This document shows, in pieces, positions 50,069 through 59,482 of a stretch of DNA of 64,000 bases (position 1 is its first letter; each line of letters starts with the position of its first letter). The stretch is from Arcobacter sp. (GTDB lineage Bacteria > Campylobacterota > Campylobacteria > Campylobacterales > Arcobacteraceae): the NCBI GenBank assembly GCA_002869565.1, contig PKUJ01000006.1:5270-69269 (forward strand), given 5' to 3'. The position numbers were made by a program, and so were the translations under genes. Below the pieces are notes generated by a model. The model was not told the origin of the DNA. It saw nothing but the letters and a program-made list of their open reading frames with translations, and did not search any database.

Positions 50069-50506
50069 ATGATTAATAATATTATAGAGAATACGGAATA
50101 TAAAGATTTAGTAAGTTCTCAAATTAAAGATACAATAAGTTTTTTATTAGAACAGAATCAAGAGTTTGCTATTACTGCAAATATAGATGCAGTAAAATTT
50201 AACCCTGAATTACCTAGTGCAACTTTTGAACAGCTTTCAAAATTTTCACTTTTTATTTTAGCTAATTATACATACTCAACTATAAAACTTGATGATGACA
50301 GTATCTATTTTGAAGCAGGTTTTGGAAGTGAAAATTTTGGGTCAACTGTAAAAGTTCCTTTTTTTGCTATTTTTCAGATAGTTGTAGAAGAATCAATTCT
50401 TTTCGTAAACTCAGTTGCAACAGTTGACAAATTTAATAAAGATGCAAAAGAAAAATCTTTTAATGTTTTTAAAAATAATCCAAACAATAAAGATTTGTTA
50501 AAATAA
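50069..50506 (+). CDS. Conserved hypothetical protein
   Basis: Intact ORF, ATG at 50069; no recognised family. Confidence 0.6.
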   Translation: MINNIIENTEYKDLVSSQIKDTISFLLEQNQEFAITANIDAVKFNPELPSATFEQLSKFSLFILANYTYSTIKLDDDSIYFEAGFGSENFGSTVKVPFFAIFQIVVEESILFVNSVATVDKFNKDAKEKSFNVFKNNPNNKDLLK

Positions 50507-50518
50507 AGATTCTGTAAT

Positions 50519-51208
50519 TTGAAATATGAACGTGAATTAAAAGCAGCCTTTAAAATCTCTATCCCTGTAATGATGGGTTATGGAGTTTTAGGTTTCGCAT
50601 TTGGACTACTTTTAGTCTCCTTTGATTATTCTTGGTATTTAGCTCCCTTAATGTCTCTATTTATTTATGCAGGTGCATTACAATTTGTGGCAATTAATTT
50701 TTTTAATGTAAAAGCTGGATTAATAGATATTGTAATAGCATCTTGGTTTGTTAATTTAAGACAATCCTTTTATGGACTCTCTTTGCTTAAAAGATTTAAA
50801 AATACTGGTAAATTAAAAGCTTATTTGATATTTGGTTTGACCGATGAAACGTATGCTTTATTAACAACTATAAAAGATGATGGGCAATTAAAAAAGAGAT
50901 GGTATTACTTTTTTTTAACAGCTTTAAATCAAAGTTATTGGTTTATTGGCTCAACTTTAGGTGCAATTGTAGGTTCTAATATAAAGTTTAATACCGCTGG
51001 ATTAGAGTTCTCTTTAACGGCACTATTTGTAGTTCTTTGTATAGAACAATATAAAAATTTAAAAAATATTACCCCTTTTATAATAGGAATCATTGCTGCT
51101 TTATTTACACTTATTTTTGTGCCAAGTGATAAAATGCTTATTGTTGCAATTGGACTTGCAATTGTTCTTTTGTTTTTTTTTAGAAGAAAGTTAGAAGATG
51201 ATGAGTAA
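50519..51208 (+). CDS. azlC: AzlC family branched-chain amino acid exporter
   Basis: AzlC-like membrane protein upstream of AzlD. Confidence 0.85.
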   Translation: MKYERELKAAFKISIPVMMGYGVLGFAFGLLLVSFDYSWYLAPLMSLFIYAGALQFVAINFFNVKAGLIDIVIASWFVNLRQSFYGLSLLKRFKNTGKLKAYLIFGLTDETYALLTTIKDDGQLKKRWYYFFLTALNQSYWFIGSTLGAIVGSNIKFNTAGLEFSLTALFVVLCIEQYKNLKNITPFIIGIIAALFTLIFVPSDKMLIVAIGLAIVLLFFFRRKLEDDE

Positions 51209-51521
51209 TTATGAAATTTATATAGCAATTGCTATTATGACTTTAGTGAATCTTTTCACTAGAGTTTTTCCTTTTCTATTTTTTAGAAAAAATGATTTGC
51301 CTAAATCATTAGAATTTATAGAAAAGTTTTTTCCACCAATTATTATGACAATTTTAATTATATATACAGTAAAGGATGTTGATTTTGGGATTTTCCCTTA
51401 TGGCTTAAAAGAAATGGGAGCTATACTTTTTACTGGAATTTTACATATTAGTTTAAAAAACTATTTAGTTTCTATATTCTTAGGAACAATTTTTTATATG
51501 GCACTTGTTCAATATTTATAA
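51198..51521 (+). CDS. azlD: AzlD family branched-chain amino acid transporter subunit
   Basis: Small TM protein with FTRVFPFLFF motif. Confidence 0.85.
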   Translation: MMSNYEIYIAIAIMTLVNLFTRVFPFLFFRKNDLPKSLEFIEKFFPPIIMTILIIYTVKDVDFGIFPYGLKEMGAILFTGILHISLKNYLVSIFLGTIFYMALVQYL

Positions 51522-51621
51522 AAAATGATGTAGCTATTAGATTTTTGATAATGATATTGTGTAATTATAAAAATAAATTGATGATAAAAGTTTGAAAATA
51601 CTTTAATTCTGAGTATATATA

Positions 51622-51641
51622 AAAGAGCTAAAAAGCTCTTT
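51622..51641. terminator. Bidirectional terminator hairpin between azlD and fabH
   Basis: AAAGAGCT-AAAA-AGCTCTTT. Confidence 0.65.
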
Positions 51642-51646
51642 ATTAG

Positions 51647-52645
51647 TTATTTAATAGGTGAAAATGGGAATAAAGCACTTCCCCAAGTTAATCCGCCACC
51701 AAATGCGTCAAATAAAATTGTGTCACCAGCTTTGATTTTCCCCTGTTCGTATGCATAATTCATTGCCATTGGAATAGAAGCGGCTGAAGTGTTACCATAT
51801 TTATCTACAGTTACAACTGTCTGCTCTTCGTTAAAACCTAAGGCATCACCAACTGCTTTAATAATTCTCATATTTGCTTGATGAGGAATAAAATGGTTAA
51901 TATCTTCATTTGTCAAATTATGTTTTTCCATCATAACTTTAACATCAGCAGTTAAAGTTCTAACAGCTAATTTGAAAGTTTCATTACCTTTCATTTTAAT
52001 ACAAGCCATTTTTTGATCAAGTACTTCTTGTGAACATGGATGTTTACTTCCTCCACCTGGAGTTTTAATTAAATCATCATAGTTACCATCACTTGAACAA
52101 TTTACATCAACAATAGCTTCACTTTTATCATCTGTTGCAGATAGTATTGCCGCACCTGCACCATCTCCAAAAATAAAACAAGTTCCTCTATCTGTATAAT
52201 CTAAAATAGAAGTATAAGTTTCTGCACCAACAATTAGTACATTTTTTTTCATACCTGATTCAATAAAAGCTTTAGCAATTGATGTTGCATAAACAAAACC
52301 TGTACAAGCTGCACTAATATCAAAAGCTTGAACTGGAGGTAAATCTAATTTTGAAGCTATAAGACATGCTGTTGAAGGCATACAAAGATAATCAGGCGTT
52401 ACCGTAGCACAGATAACTAAATCAATATCATCTTTTGATATACCAGCTCTTTCAATCGCTTGTTCAGCTGCTTTTGCTCCTAAGTCTGATGATGCTTCGT
52501 TTTCTTCAGATATCCGTCTTTCTTTAATACCTGTTCTTTTTGTAATCCATTCATCAGTTGTATCAATAATTTTTTCAAAATCAAAATTAGTCATAATTTT
52601 AGGAGGGATGTAAGCTCCAATAGATCTAAATGCCGCATAAGCCAT
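51647..52645 (-). CDS. fabH: 3-oxoacyl-ACP synthase III
   Basis: AFDISAACTGFVYA; FIPHQANMRI; DKYGNTSAASIP. Confidence 0.95.
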   Translation of the reverse strand: MAYAAFRSIGAYIPPKIMTNFDFEKIIDTTDEWITKRTGIKERRISEENEASSDLGAKAAEQAIERAGISKDDIDLVICATVTPDYLCMPSTACLIASKLDLPPVQAFDISAACTGFVYATSIAKAFIESGMKKNVLIVGAETYTSILDYTDRGTCFIFGDGAGAAILSATDDKSEAIVDVNCSSDGNYDDLIKTPGGGSKHPCSQEVLDQKMACIKMKGNETFKLAVRTLTADVKVMMEKHNLTNEDINHFIPHQANMRIIKAVGDALGFNEEQTVVTVDKYGNTSAASIPMAMNYAYEQGKIKAGDTILFDAFGGGLTWGSALFPFSPIK

Positions 52646-52670
52646 TATTTTTCCTTAAAAAACAATACAA

Positions 52671-53663
52671 TTAAGAGTTGTATCTATTTAATCTTTCTTC
52701 GATATCTATATTTAAACTTGAACTTGCAGCATTAATAGCTTGATAAATTGCATTTTGAATTGCTTTATGATTTGATTTTCCATGGGCAATAATAACTGGT
52801 GCTTTTACTCCTAATAATGGAGCTCCACCATATTCTGCATAATCAACTTTTACTTTTAGGTTCTTAAATACTTTTCTCATTAAAACTGCACCTGCAATTG
52901 AAATAAGAGATCTTTTTAGATTTTTTTTAATTATTTTACCAATTGTATCTGCCACACCTTCAGCAGTTTTTAGTAAAATATTACCAATAAATCCATCACA
53001 AACAACAACATCTACAGTTCCTTTAAAGATATCACTACCTTCAACATTACCCGCAAAATTTGGAATTTTTGAAATTAATTCAAAAGCTTCTTTTGTAACT
53101 TCATTACCTTTACTTTCTTCTTCACCATTACTTAATAGGCCTACTAGAGGTTCATCAAGTTGTAATACATCTTCTGCATAAACTTGTCCCATAACAGCAA
53201 ATTCAAAAAGGTTTTTTGCATCACAATCAACATTAGCACCAACATCGAGAACTAAAGTGTTTTGGTTCTCACTTGTAGGCATTAAAGTTGCAATAGCAGG
53301 TCTACTTACGCCTTTGATTCTTCCAATTCTAAGTGTTGCTAAAGACATTGATGCTCCAGAGTGACCAGCAGAAACTACAGCATTTGCTTGTCCTTCTTTT
53401 ACTAGTTCTATAGCTTTATAAATTGTTGATTCTTTTCTTTTAAGTGCATCGGTGGCAGAGTCAGACATACTAATTACATCATTAGTATGTAAAATCTCTA
53501 TTCGATCTTTTAAGTATGAAGGAATTAGAGGTTCTAATTCGGTTCTATTTCCTACTGCAATTGCAGTGAAGTGATAATTGTGTTTTAGAGCTGCAATTAG
53601 CCCATCCATGATAGGTTTAGGACCGAAGTCCCCACCCATCGCATCAATTGCTATTTTAAGCAT
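52671..53663 (-). CDS. plsX: Phosphate acyltransferase PlsX
   Basis: [18 protein letters not shown]. Confidence 0.95.
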   Translation of the reverse strand: MLKIAIDAMGGDFGPKPIMDGLIAALKHNYHFTAIAVGNRTELEPLIPSYLKDRIEILHTNDVISMSDSATDALKRKESTIYKAIELVKEGQANAVVSAGHSGASMSLATLRIGRIKGVSRPAIATLMPTSENQNTLVLDVGANVDCDAKNLFEFAVMGQVYAEDVLQLDEPLVGLLSNGEEESKGNEVTKEAFELISKIPNFAGNVEGSDIFKGTVDVVVCDGFIGNILLKTAEGVADTIGKIIKKNLKRSLISIAGAVLMRKVFKNLKVKVDYAEYGGAPLLGVKAPVIIAHGKSNHKAIQNAIYQAINAASSSLNIDIEERLNRYNS

Positions 53664-53815
53664 TATGCTTTATATTCGCCAGTATTTGGGTTAACCATAT
53701 GAGGCATCTTCCAAGTTCCGTCACTATCTTTTACTGGTTTTTTTAAAGTAATTTTATAGTGAGTTCTTCTTTTAGCTGCTCTAGTATGAGATACTCTTCT
53801 CTTAGGTACTGCCAT
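53663..53815 (-). CDS. rpmF: 50S ribosomal protein L32
   Basis: [50 protein letters not shown]; below ORF-track length cutoff. Confidence 0.95.
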   Translation of the reverse strand: MAVPKRRVSHTRAAKRRTHYKITLKKPVKDSDGTWKMPHMVNPNTGEYKA

Positions 53816-53828
53816 GTCTTCTCCTTAA

Positions 53829-54209
53829 TTAATATTCTTGTTCGACAAATCCAATATCTGCACATTTTGCACAAATATGGTAGTCACTACATATAGATGA
53901 TATTTCACTTTGAATAATTTCATCAAAATCGATTATATTATCTTCTATTTCTATAACTAAATCATCTGATTCAGAAGATTCAGCTTTATAAATACCATCA
54001 CTTAATAAAAAGTTTAACTTTTCATCTAATGCAACAGTATCGTCTTCACCGCATCTAGAACACAAAATTGGAGTGTTTCCAATTAATGCCCCGTCGATTT
54101 TGACTAAAGATGGCGATATTTTACAAAAAGTACCTTCAATTTTAACTGAATTGTAATCAGCATGGAACTCTTTTGGAGTAAATGGTACTTTTCTAAACTC
54201 TATTTTCAT
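53829..54209 (-). CDS. YceD/DUF177-like protein upstream of rpmF
   Basis: Position upstream of rpmF; CSRC and CAKC cysteine pairs. Confidence 0.65.
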   Translation of the reverse strand: MKIEFRKVPFTPKEFHADYNSVKIEGTFCKISPSLVKIDGALIGNTPILCSRCGEDDTVALDEKLNFLLSDGIYKAESSESDDLVIEIEDNIIDFDEIIQSEISSICSDYHICAKCADIGFVEQEY

Positions 54210-54228
54210 ATGAAAATTTAGCTAATTC

Positions 54229-54642
54229 TTAACAAATTTCTTTTGAAGCAAAGAAAAAGTTAATTTCAATTGCTGCATTTTCTAAAGAATCTGAACCGTG
54301 TACTGCATTTGCGTCAATTGACTCAGCAAAATCAGCTCTAATTGTACCAGCAGCAGCTTCTTTAGGGTTTGTTGCCCCCATTAAATCTCTGTTAGTACTC
54401 ATTGCATTTTCACCTTCTAGAACTGTAACTACAACAGGTCCAGAGATCATGAATTCAACTAATTCACCAAAGAAAGGTCTTTCTGAATGCACAGCATAAA
54501 ATGCTTCAGCATCAGCTTTACTTAATTGGATTTTTTTAGTTGCAGCTATTCTAAGTCCTGCTGATTCAAATCTGTCTAAGATTTTACCAACAACATTTTT
54601 TGCAACTGCATCTGGTTTGATGATTGATAACGTTTGTTCCAT
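54229..54642 (-). CDS. ndk: Nucleoside diphosphate kinase
   Basis: [19 protein letters not shown]. Confidence 0.95.
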   Translation of the reverse strand: MEQTLSIIKPDAVAKNVVGKILDRFESAGLRIAATKKIQLSKADAEAFYAVHSERPFFGELVEFMISGPVVVTVLEGENAMSTNRDLMGATNPKEAAAGTIRADFAESIDANAVHGSDSLENAAIEINFFFASKEIC

Positions 54643-54693
54643 AGGTATTTTCCTCTTTTTTTTTTAAGTCGCGGATTATACCTAAAAAATAAA

Positions 54694-54728
54694 AAAAAGG
54701 CAAGTAGTAATTTACTACTTGCCTTTTT
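54694..54728 (-). terminator. Intrinsic terminator downstream of ferredoxin
   Basis: AAAAAGGCAAGTAGTAA-TTTACTACTTGCCTTTTT. Confidence 0.8.
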
Positions 54729-54755
54729 AAGTATAAGTTAACTAATAATCAAATA

Positions 54756-55013
54756 TTAATCTTCTACTACTGGTTGTCCGTCTACCGCACCTTCAGTTGT
54801 TGGGTTATCCCATACAATACAACCTTCAGTTGGACATGCTTCAGCACATGCTGGCTCATCATTATCACCAACACATTCAGTACATGTTTCTGGATTTACA
54901 TAATAAATATCCTCACCTGTAGGGTTCTCATCATTATCTACAATAGATTCTGTTGGACACTCGTCTAAACATGCATCACAATTAATACAAATATCAGTAA
55001 TTTTAACTGCCAT
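54756..55013 (-). CDS. 4Fe-4S dicluster ferredoxin
   Basis: CINCDACLDECPTESI and CTECVG...CAEACPTEGC. Confidence 0.95.
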   Translation of the reverse strand: MAVKITDICINCDACLDECPTESIVDNDENPTGEDIYYVNPETCTECVGDNDEPACAEACPTEGCIVWDNPTTEGAVDGQPVVED

Positions 55014-55289
55014 TACAACTCCTTGTTAAATTTAAGAAACTTTAGCACACAAAAAATAAATATATCTTTAAATAGCTTGTTTTAATTACTTACATAAATA
55101 GGATGTGTAGAATAAGTATAATTACAGTTATTATGAAGAATTTTGAGTTATTTATTAAATAAGGATAATTTTTTTCCTAAAATAAAACTTATCTTAAATT
55201 TAGAATCTTATATATATAACACTATTTTTTTTAAATAATTTATACTATAATTACTTCACGAAAACTTAATTATATTAAAAGGAAATTAC

Positions 55290-55886
55290 ATGTTAGTAAC
55301 AAAAAAAGCTCCGGATTTCACAGCAACAGCTGTACTTGCAGATGGTCAAATCGTTGAAGATTTTAATTTATACGATAATATTGGTGAAAAAGGTGCGGTT
55401 TTATTTTTCTACCCATTAGATTTTACTTTTGTTTGTCCATCAGAAATTATTGCATTCTCAAAAAGAATTGAAGAGTTTGAATCAAGAGGAGTTTCTGTAA
55501 TTGGTGTTTCTGTTGATTCTCAATTTTCTCACTTTGCGTGGAGAGAGACTGATGTTAATAATGGTGGAATTGGAAGAATTAAATATCCACTAGTTGCTGA
55601 CCTTTCTAAACAAATTTCAAAAGATTATGATGTATTATTTGGTGAAGCAGTTGCACTAAGAGGTTCTTTTTTAATTGACAAAGATGGAACAGTAAGACAC
55701 TCAGTAATCAATGACTTACCATTAGGAAGAAATATTGATGAAATGATCAGAATGGTAGATACAATGTTATTTACAAACGAGCATGGTGAAGTTTGTCCTG
55801 CGGGTTGGGCAAAAGGTGATGAAGGTATGAAAGCTTCAACTGAAGGAGTTGCTGAATACTTAGGTAAACATGAGGGTGATTTATAA
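55290..55886 (+). CDS. 2-Cys peroxiredoxin (AhpC/TSA)
   Basis: FFYPLDFTFVCPSEI; HGEVCPAGW. Confidence 0.95.
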   Translation: MLVTKKAPDFTATAVLADGQIVEDFNLYDNIGEKGAVLFFYPLDFTFVCPSEIIAFSKRIEEFESRGVSVIGVSVDSQFSHFAWRETDVNNGGIGRIKYPLVADLSKQISKDYDVLFGEAVALRGSFLIDKDGTVRHSVINDLPLGRNIDEMIRMVDTMLFTNEHGEVCPAGWAKGDEGMKASTEGVAEYLGKHEGDL

Positions 55887-55910
55887 TCACTATTATATAA
55901 ATATTTTATA

Positions 55911-55940
55911 AAAAAGGTGTCAACTTTTGGCACCTTTTTT
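55911..55940 (+). terminator. Intrinsic terminator after peroxiredoxin
   Basis: AAAAAGGTGTCAA/TTGGCACCTTTTT followed by Ts. Confidence 0.75.
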
Positions 55941-56070
55941 TATGCAAAAAATATAATTAATTGACAAATTCTAAAATAAAGACTAAAATTACACCACTTA
56001 AATAAATTTCTAAATAAAAACTACGAAAACTACATAACTTATATGTAAATCAAAAAAGGCAAACATACTC

Positions 56071-57414
56071 ATGGAAGAGTCAAAACCTCAAACTAAACCT
56101 AGAACTCCCAAGAATTCAAATGGTAATACTAGAAAAGCTAGAACGCATGTACCTGTTGAAGGTTATAAAATAGAGCAATTAATAGAACTTCCTTTAGAAG
56201 AACTTTTAAAAATAGCAAAAGAACTTGAAGTTGAAAATCCTCAAGAATTAAAACGACAAGATTTGATGTTTAACATTTTAAAATCACAAATTGATCAAGG
56301 TGGGTTTATTTTATTCACCGGTATTTTAGAAATAAAAGATGGTGGATTTGGATTTTTAAGAGCAATTGACGGAAATTTTTCTGATACTTCAAATGATTCA
56401 TATGTTTCAGCAACGCAGATTAGAAAATTTGCACTAAGAACGGGTGATATTGTAAGTGGACAAGTTAGACCTCCAAACAAAGATAGTGAAAAATATAATG
56501 CACTTTTAAAAATTGAAGCAATCAATTACTTACCAATCAATGAATCAAAAAATAGACCACTATTTGATAACTTAACTCCTTTATATTCTACTAATAGATT
56601 TACTTTTGAGTATGACCAAAATAGAATGACAGGTAGAATGTTGGATCTTTTTGCTCCTATGGGTAAAGGTCAAAGAGGTTTAATAGTAGCTCAACCAAAA
56701 ACTGGTAAAACAGAGTTATTAAAAGAGTTAGCACATGGTATTTCAAGAAACCATCCCGAAGCACATTTAATGGTTTTACTAATTGATGAAAGACCTGAAG
56801 AAGTTACAGATATGCAAAGAAGTGTAAAAGGAGAAGTTTATTCTTCTACTTTTGATTTGCCTGCGCATAATCACGTAAGAGTTGCAGAAATCGTAATTGA
56901 AAAAGCAAAAAGACTTGTAGAAATGAAAAAAGATGTTGTAATTTTACTTGATTCTATTACAAGATTAGCAAGAGCATACAATACAGTAACACCATCTTCT
57001 GGAAAAGTACTTTCAGGTGGAGTTGATGCAAATGCACTACACAAACCAAAAAGATTTTTTGGAGCGGCAAGAAATATAGAAGAGGGTGGTTCTTTAACTA
57101 TCATCTCAACAGCACTTATTGAAACTGGTTCAAAAATGGACGAAGTAATTTTTGAAGAGTTCAAAGGTACAGGAAACTCAGAAGTTGTATTAAGTAGAAA
57201 TGCAGCAAATAGAAGAATCTACCCAGCACTTGATATTATCAAATCAGGAACAAGAAAAGAAGAACTACTTCTAAGCCCAGAAATATTACAAAAAACTTGG
57301 ATACTAAGAAATGCAATGGCTTCAATGGATGAAGTAGAAGCATTGAAATTCTTATATTCTAAGATGCAAAAAACAAAGAATAATGAAGAGTTTTTCGCAG
57401 GTATGAACGAATAG
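56071..57414 (+). CDS. rho: Transcription termination factor Rho
   Basis: [31 protein letters not shown]. Confidence 0.95.
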   Translation: MEESKPQTKPRTPKNSNGNTRKARTHVPVEGYKIEQLIELPLEELLKIAKELEVENPQELKRQDLMFNILKSQIDQGGFILFTGILEIKDGGFGFLRAIDGNFSDTSNDSYVSATQIRKFALRTGDIVSGQVRPPNKDSEKYNALLKIEAINYLPINESKNRPLFDNLTPLYSTNRFTFEYDQNRMTGRMLDLFAPMGKGQRGLIVAQPKTGKTELLKELAHGISRNHPEAHLMVLLIDERPEEVTDMQRSVKGEVYSSTFDLPAHNHVRVAEIVIEKAKRLVEMKKDVVILLDSITRLARAYNTVTPSSGKVLSGGVDANALHKPKRFFGAARNIEEGGSLTIISTALIETGSKMDEVIFEEFKGTGNSEVVLSRNAANRRIYPALDIIKSGTRKEELLLSPEILQKTWILRNAMASMDEVEALKFLYSKMQKTKNNEEFFAGMNE

Positions 57415-57550
57415 CTTTATAAATTTGTCTCTTTTTCAAAATTTCTGCGTTAGCGTAGAAATTTTGTTCGTCATGTACTTATTGTACATTCCTCAAAAAA
57501 TTTCTCCACTGCCTTGAACTTTTAAAAAATAGCCAATTTTCTAAAGCTAT
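57411..57550 (+). repeat. MITE-like repeat copy 1 (after rho)
   Basis: Ends ATAGCTTTA...TAAAGCTAT. Internal hairpin AAAATTTCT-gcgttagcgt-AGAAATTTT; 46 bp at 57506-57551 identical to copy 2. Confidence 0.6.
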
Positions 57551-57689
57551 TATAGTAAAAATCAATTTTCTAAATCCCTTTTTAAACTATTAGGTTGAAA
57601 TATTTTTCTCCTACTTAAATAAGAAGTATAATTCCTATTTAAGTTTAAAATAGTTATTATAGGAAATATACTTCATATAAAGGGATATT

Positions 57690-57935
57690 TTGAATTTAAA
57701 AGATTTAGGTCAAAAAATAAAAGAATTACGAAAAAGTAAAAATATTTCACAAGCTCAATTAGAAGAGTATTCAAATATTACAAAAAGAACTATCTCTAAA
57801 ATAGAAAATGGATTTATAGAAGAAGTGGGAATAAAAAAGGTAGAGACTATACTTGATTTATTGGGTTATGAGTTTAATATTCGATTAAAAGATAGACCAA
57901 AAACTTTGGAAGAGTTGCAAGATGAAAGAAAATAA
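57690..57935 (+). CDS. hipB: HipB-like XRE-family antitoxin
   Basis: GQKIKELRKSKNISQAQLEEYSNITKRTISKIENG; overlaps hipA. Confidence 0.85.
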   Translation: MNLKDLGQKIKELRKSKNISQAQLEEYSNITKRTISKIENGFIEEVGIKKVETILDLLGYEFNIRLKDRPKTLEELQDERK

Positions 57936-59076
57936 TTTAAAAGTATTTATCAATAAAAATAGTTGTGGTAACTTATATAAAGAAGAAAACAAATTTGTCT
58001 TCAATTATAAAAATGATGCCCAAGAGATATTATCTCTAACCATGCCTATACGAGCTGAATCTTGGAGTTCAAAAAAACTACATCCGATATTTCAAATGAA
58101 TTTACCAGAGGGTGCACTAAAAGATGTAATCAGAAATCATTTTGCAAAAATAAAAACTATGGATGATATGGGTTTTTTAGAATTAATTGGTCCATATGTT
58201 CTTGGAAGAGTTAAATATAATGAAATTTTGGAAGATAATAAGATTTTACGATTAGATGAAATCTTAGAGAATAATAGTGAAAATTTATTTGAAGAGTTAC
58301 TTGAAAAGTTTGCAATCACATCTGGTGTTTCAGGAGTACAACCCAAACTACTTTTAACTGCACAAAACAAAACAACAATGAAGTTTGAACACTATATCGT
58401 GAAATCTTGGACAAATGAATATCCTCAATTGGCAATCAATGAATACTTTTGCATGAGAGCTATTCAAAATGCAAATTTACAAACAGAGGAATTTTATCTG
58501 TCAGAAGATTTATCAATGTTTGTATGTAAGAGATTTGATGTAAATGAAGATAATAGTTATTTGGGTTTTGAAGATATGTGTGTATTAACAGCTAGAGGTA
58601 CAGAAGAAAAATATGATGGTTCTTATGAAGAGATTGTAAAAGTTATAAAAGATGTGATACCTATAGAAAATAGAAAAGATACATTGAAAACATTTTTTAA
58701 AGCACTTATTATGAATCATCTATTGCAAAATGGAGATGGACATTTAAAAAATTATGGGATACTTTATAATAAAGATTTTACTGATTCAAATTTTGCACCT
58801 ATTTATGATGTGATTACAACTACTGTTTACATAAAAAAAGATATACCAGCACTCAGATTATCAGATGGTAAGTTGTGGTGGAAAAATAAAACATATAAAA
58901 ACTTTGCAAAAAACTCTTGTATGATAAACAATAAAGAGTATGAAGAAATATTATCTGAATGTAAAGAAGCCATTATTAAAACAAAAATAGAAATAGATGG
59001 TTTTAGTACTAATAAAGAAGAAGTGAGGTTATTTTTGGAGGAGTTGAAAGAGATATGGCTAGAAGAAATAAAATAG
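57922..59076 (+). CDS. hipA: HipA-like serine/threonine kinase toxin
   Basis: SGVQPKLLL, NHLLQNGDGHLKNYGILY catalytic region, PIYDVITT. Confidence 0.9.
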   Translation: MKENNLKVFINKNSCGNLYKEENKFVFNYKNDAQEILSLTMPIRAESWSSKKLHPIFQMNLPEGALKDVIRNHFAKIKTMDDMGFLELIGPYVLGRVKYNEILEDNKILRLDEILENNSENLFEELLEKFAITSGVSGVQPKLLLTAQNKTTMKFEHYIVKSWTNEYPQLAINEYFCMRAIQNANLQTEEFYLSEDLSMFVCKRFDVNEDNSYLGFEDMCVLTARGTEEKYDGSYEEIVKVIKDVIPIENRKDTLKTFFKALIMNHLLQNGDGHLKNYGILYNKDFTDSNFAPIYDVITTTVYIKKDIPALRLSDGKLWWKNKTYKNFAKNSCMINNKEYEEILSECKEAIIKTKIEIDGFSTNKEEVRLFLEELKEIWLEEIK

Positions 59077-59219
59077 CTCTATAAATTTGTTTCTCACGTA
59101 CTTTAGTTACGCACGAAATTTGCCTTTTGACTTTTTGTCAAAAGTTTTCTCCTGTTTCCCTACACAAAATTACCCCACTGCCTTGAACTTTTAAAAAATA
59201 GCCAATTTTCTAAAGCTAT
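59073..59219 (+). repeat. MITE-like repeat copy 2 (after hipA)
   Basis: Ends ATAGCTCTA...TAAAGCTAT; 46 bp at 59175-59220 identical to copy 1. Confidence 0.6.
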
Positions 59220-59297
59220 TTAATTAAGAACATTTTATTATTAATAATAAAAGTTTGTAACTGATATAATTATTTATTATTTAAAGAGGTTTATATT

Positions 59298-59474
59298 ATG
59301 TGTGAAAATATCTATGTTGAAAAAGACGAAAGATTAATTGTAGGTTTTATTAACTCACATGGAGAGTTAGAATATACAGAATATGAAGCAAAAGATGGTG
59401 GAGTATTTGAACTTGATGAGTCAAAAGAATATACCAAAGAAGAATTAGAAGAGTTTCTTCTTGAAAATGTATAA
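59298..59474 (+). CDS. Small acidic hypothetical protein (58 aa)
   Basis: MCENIYVEKDERLIVGFINSHGELEYTEYEAKDGGVFELDESKEYTKEELEEFLLENV*; directly upstream of the helicase; not in ORF track. Confidence 0.55.
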   Translation: MCENIYVEKDERLIVGFINSHGELEYTEYEAKDGGVFELDESKEYTKEELEEFLLENV

Positions 59475-59482
59475 GTAATTAT

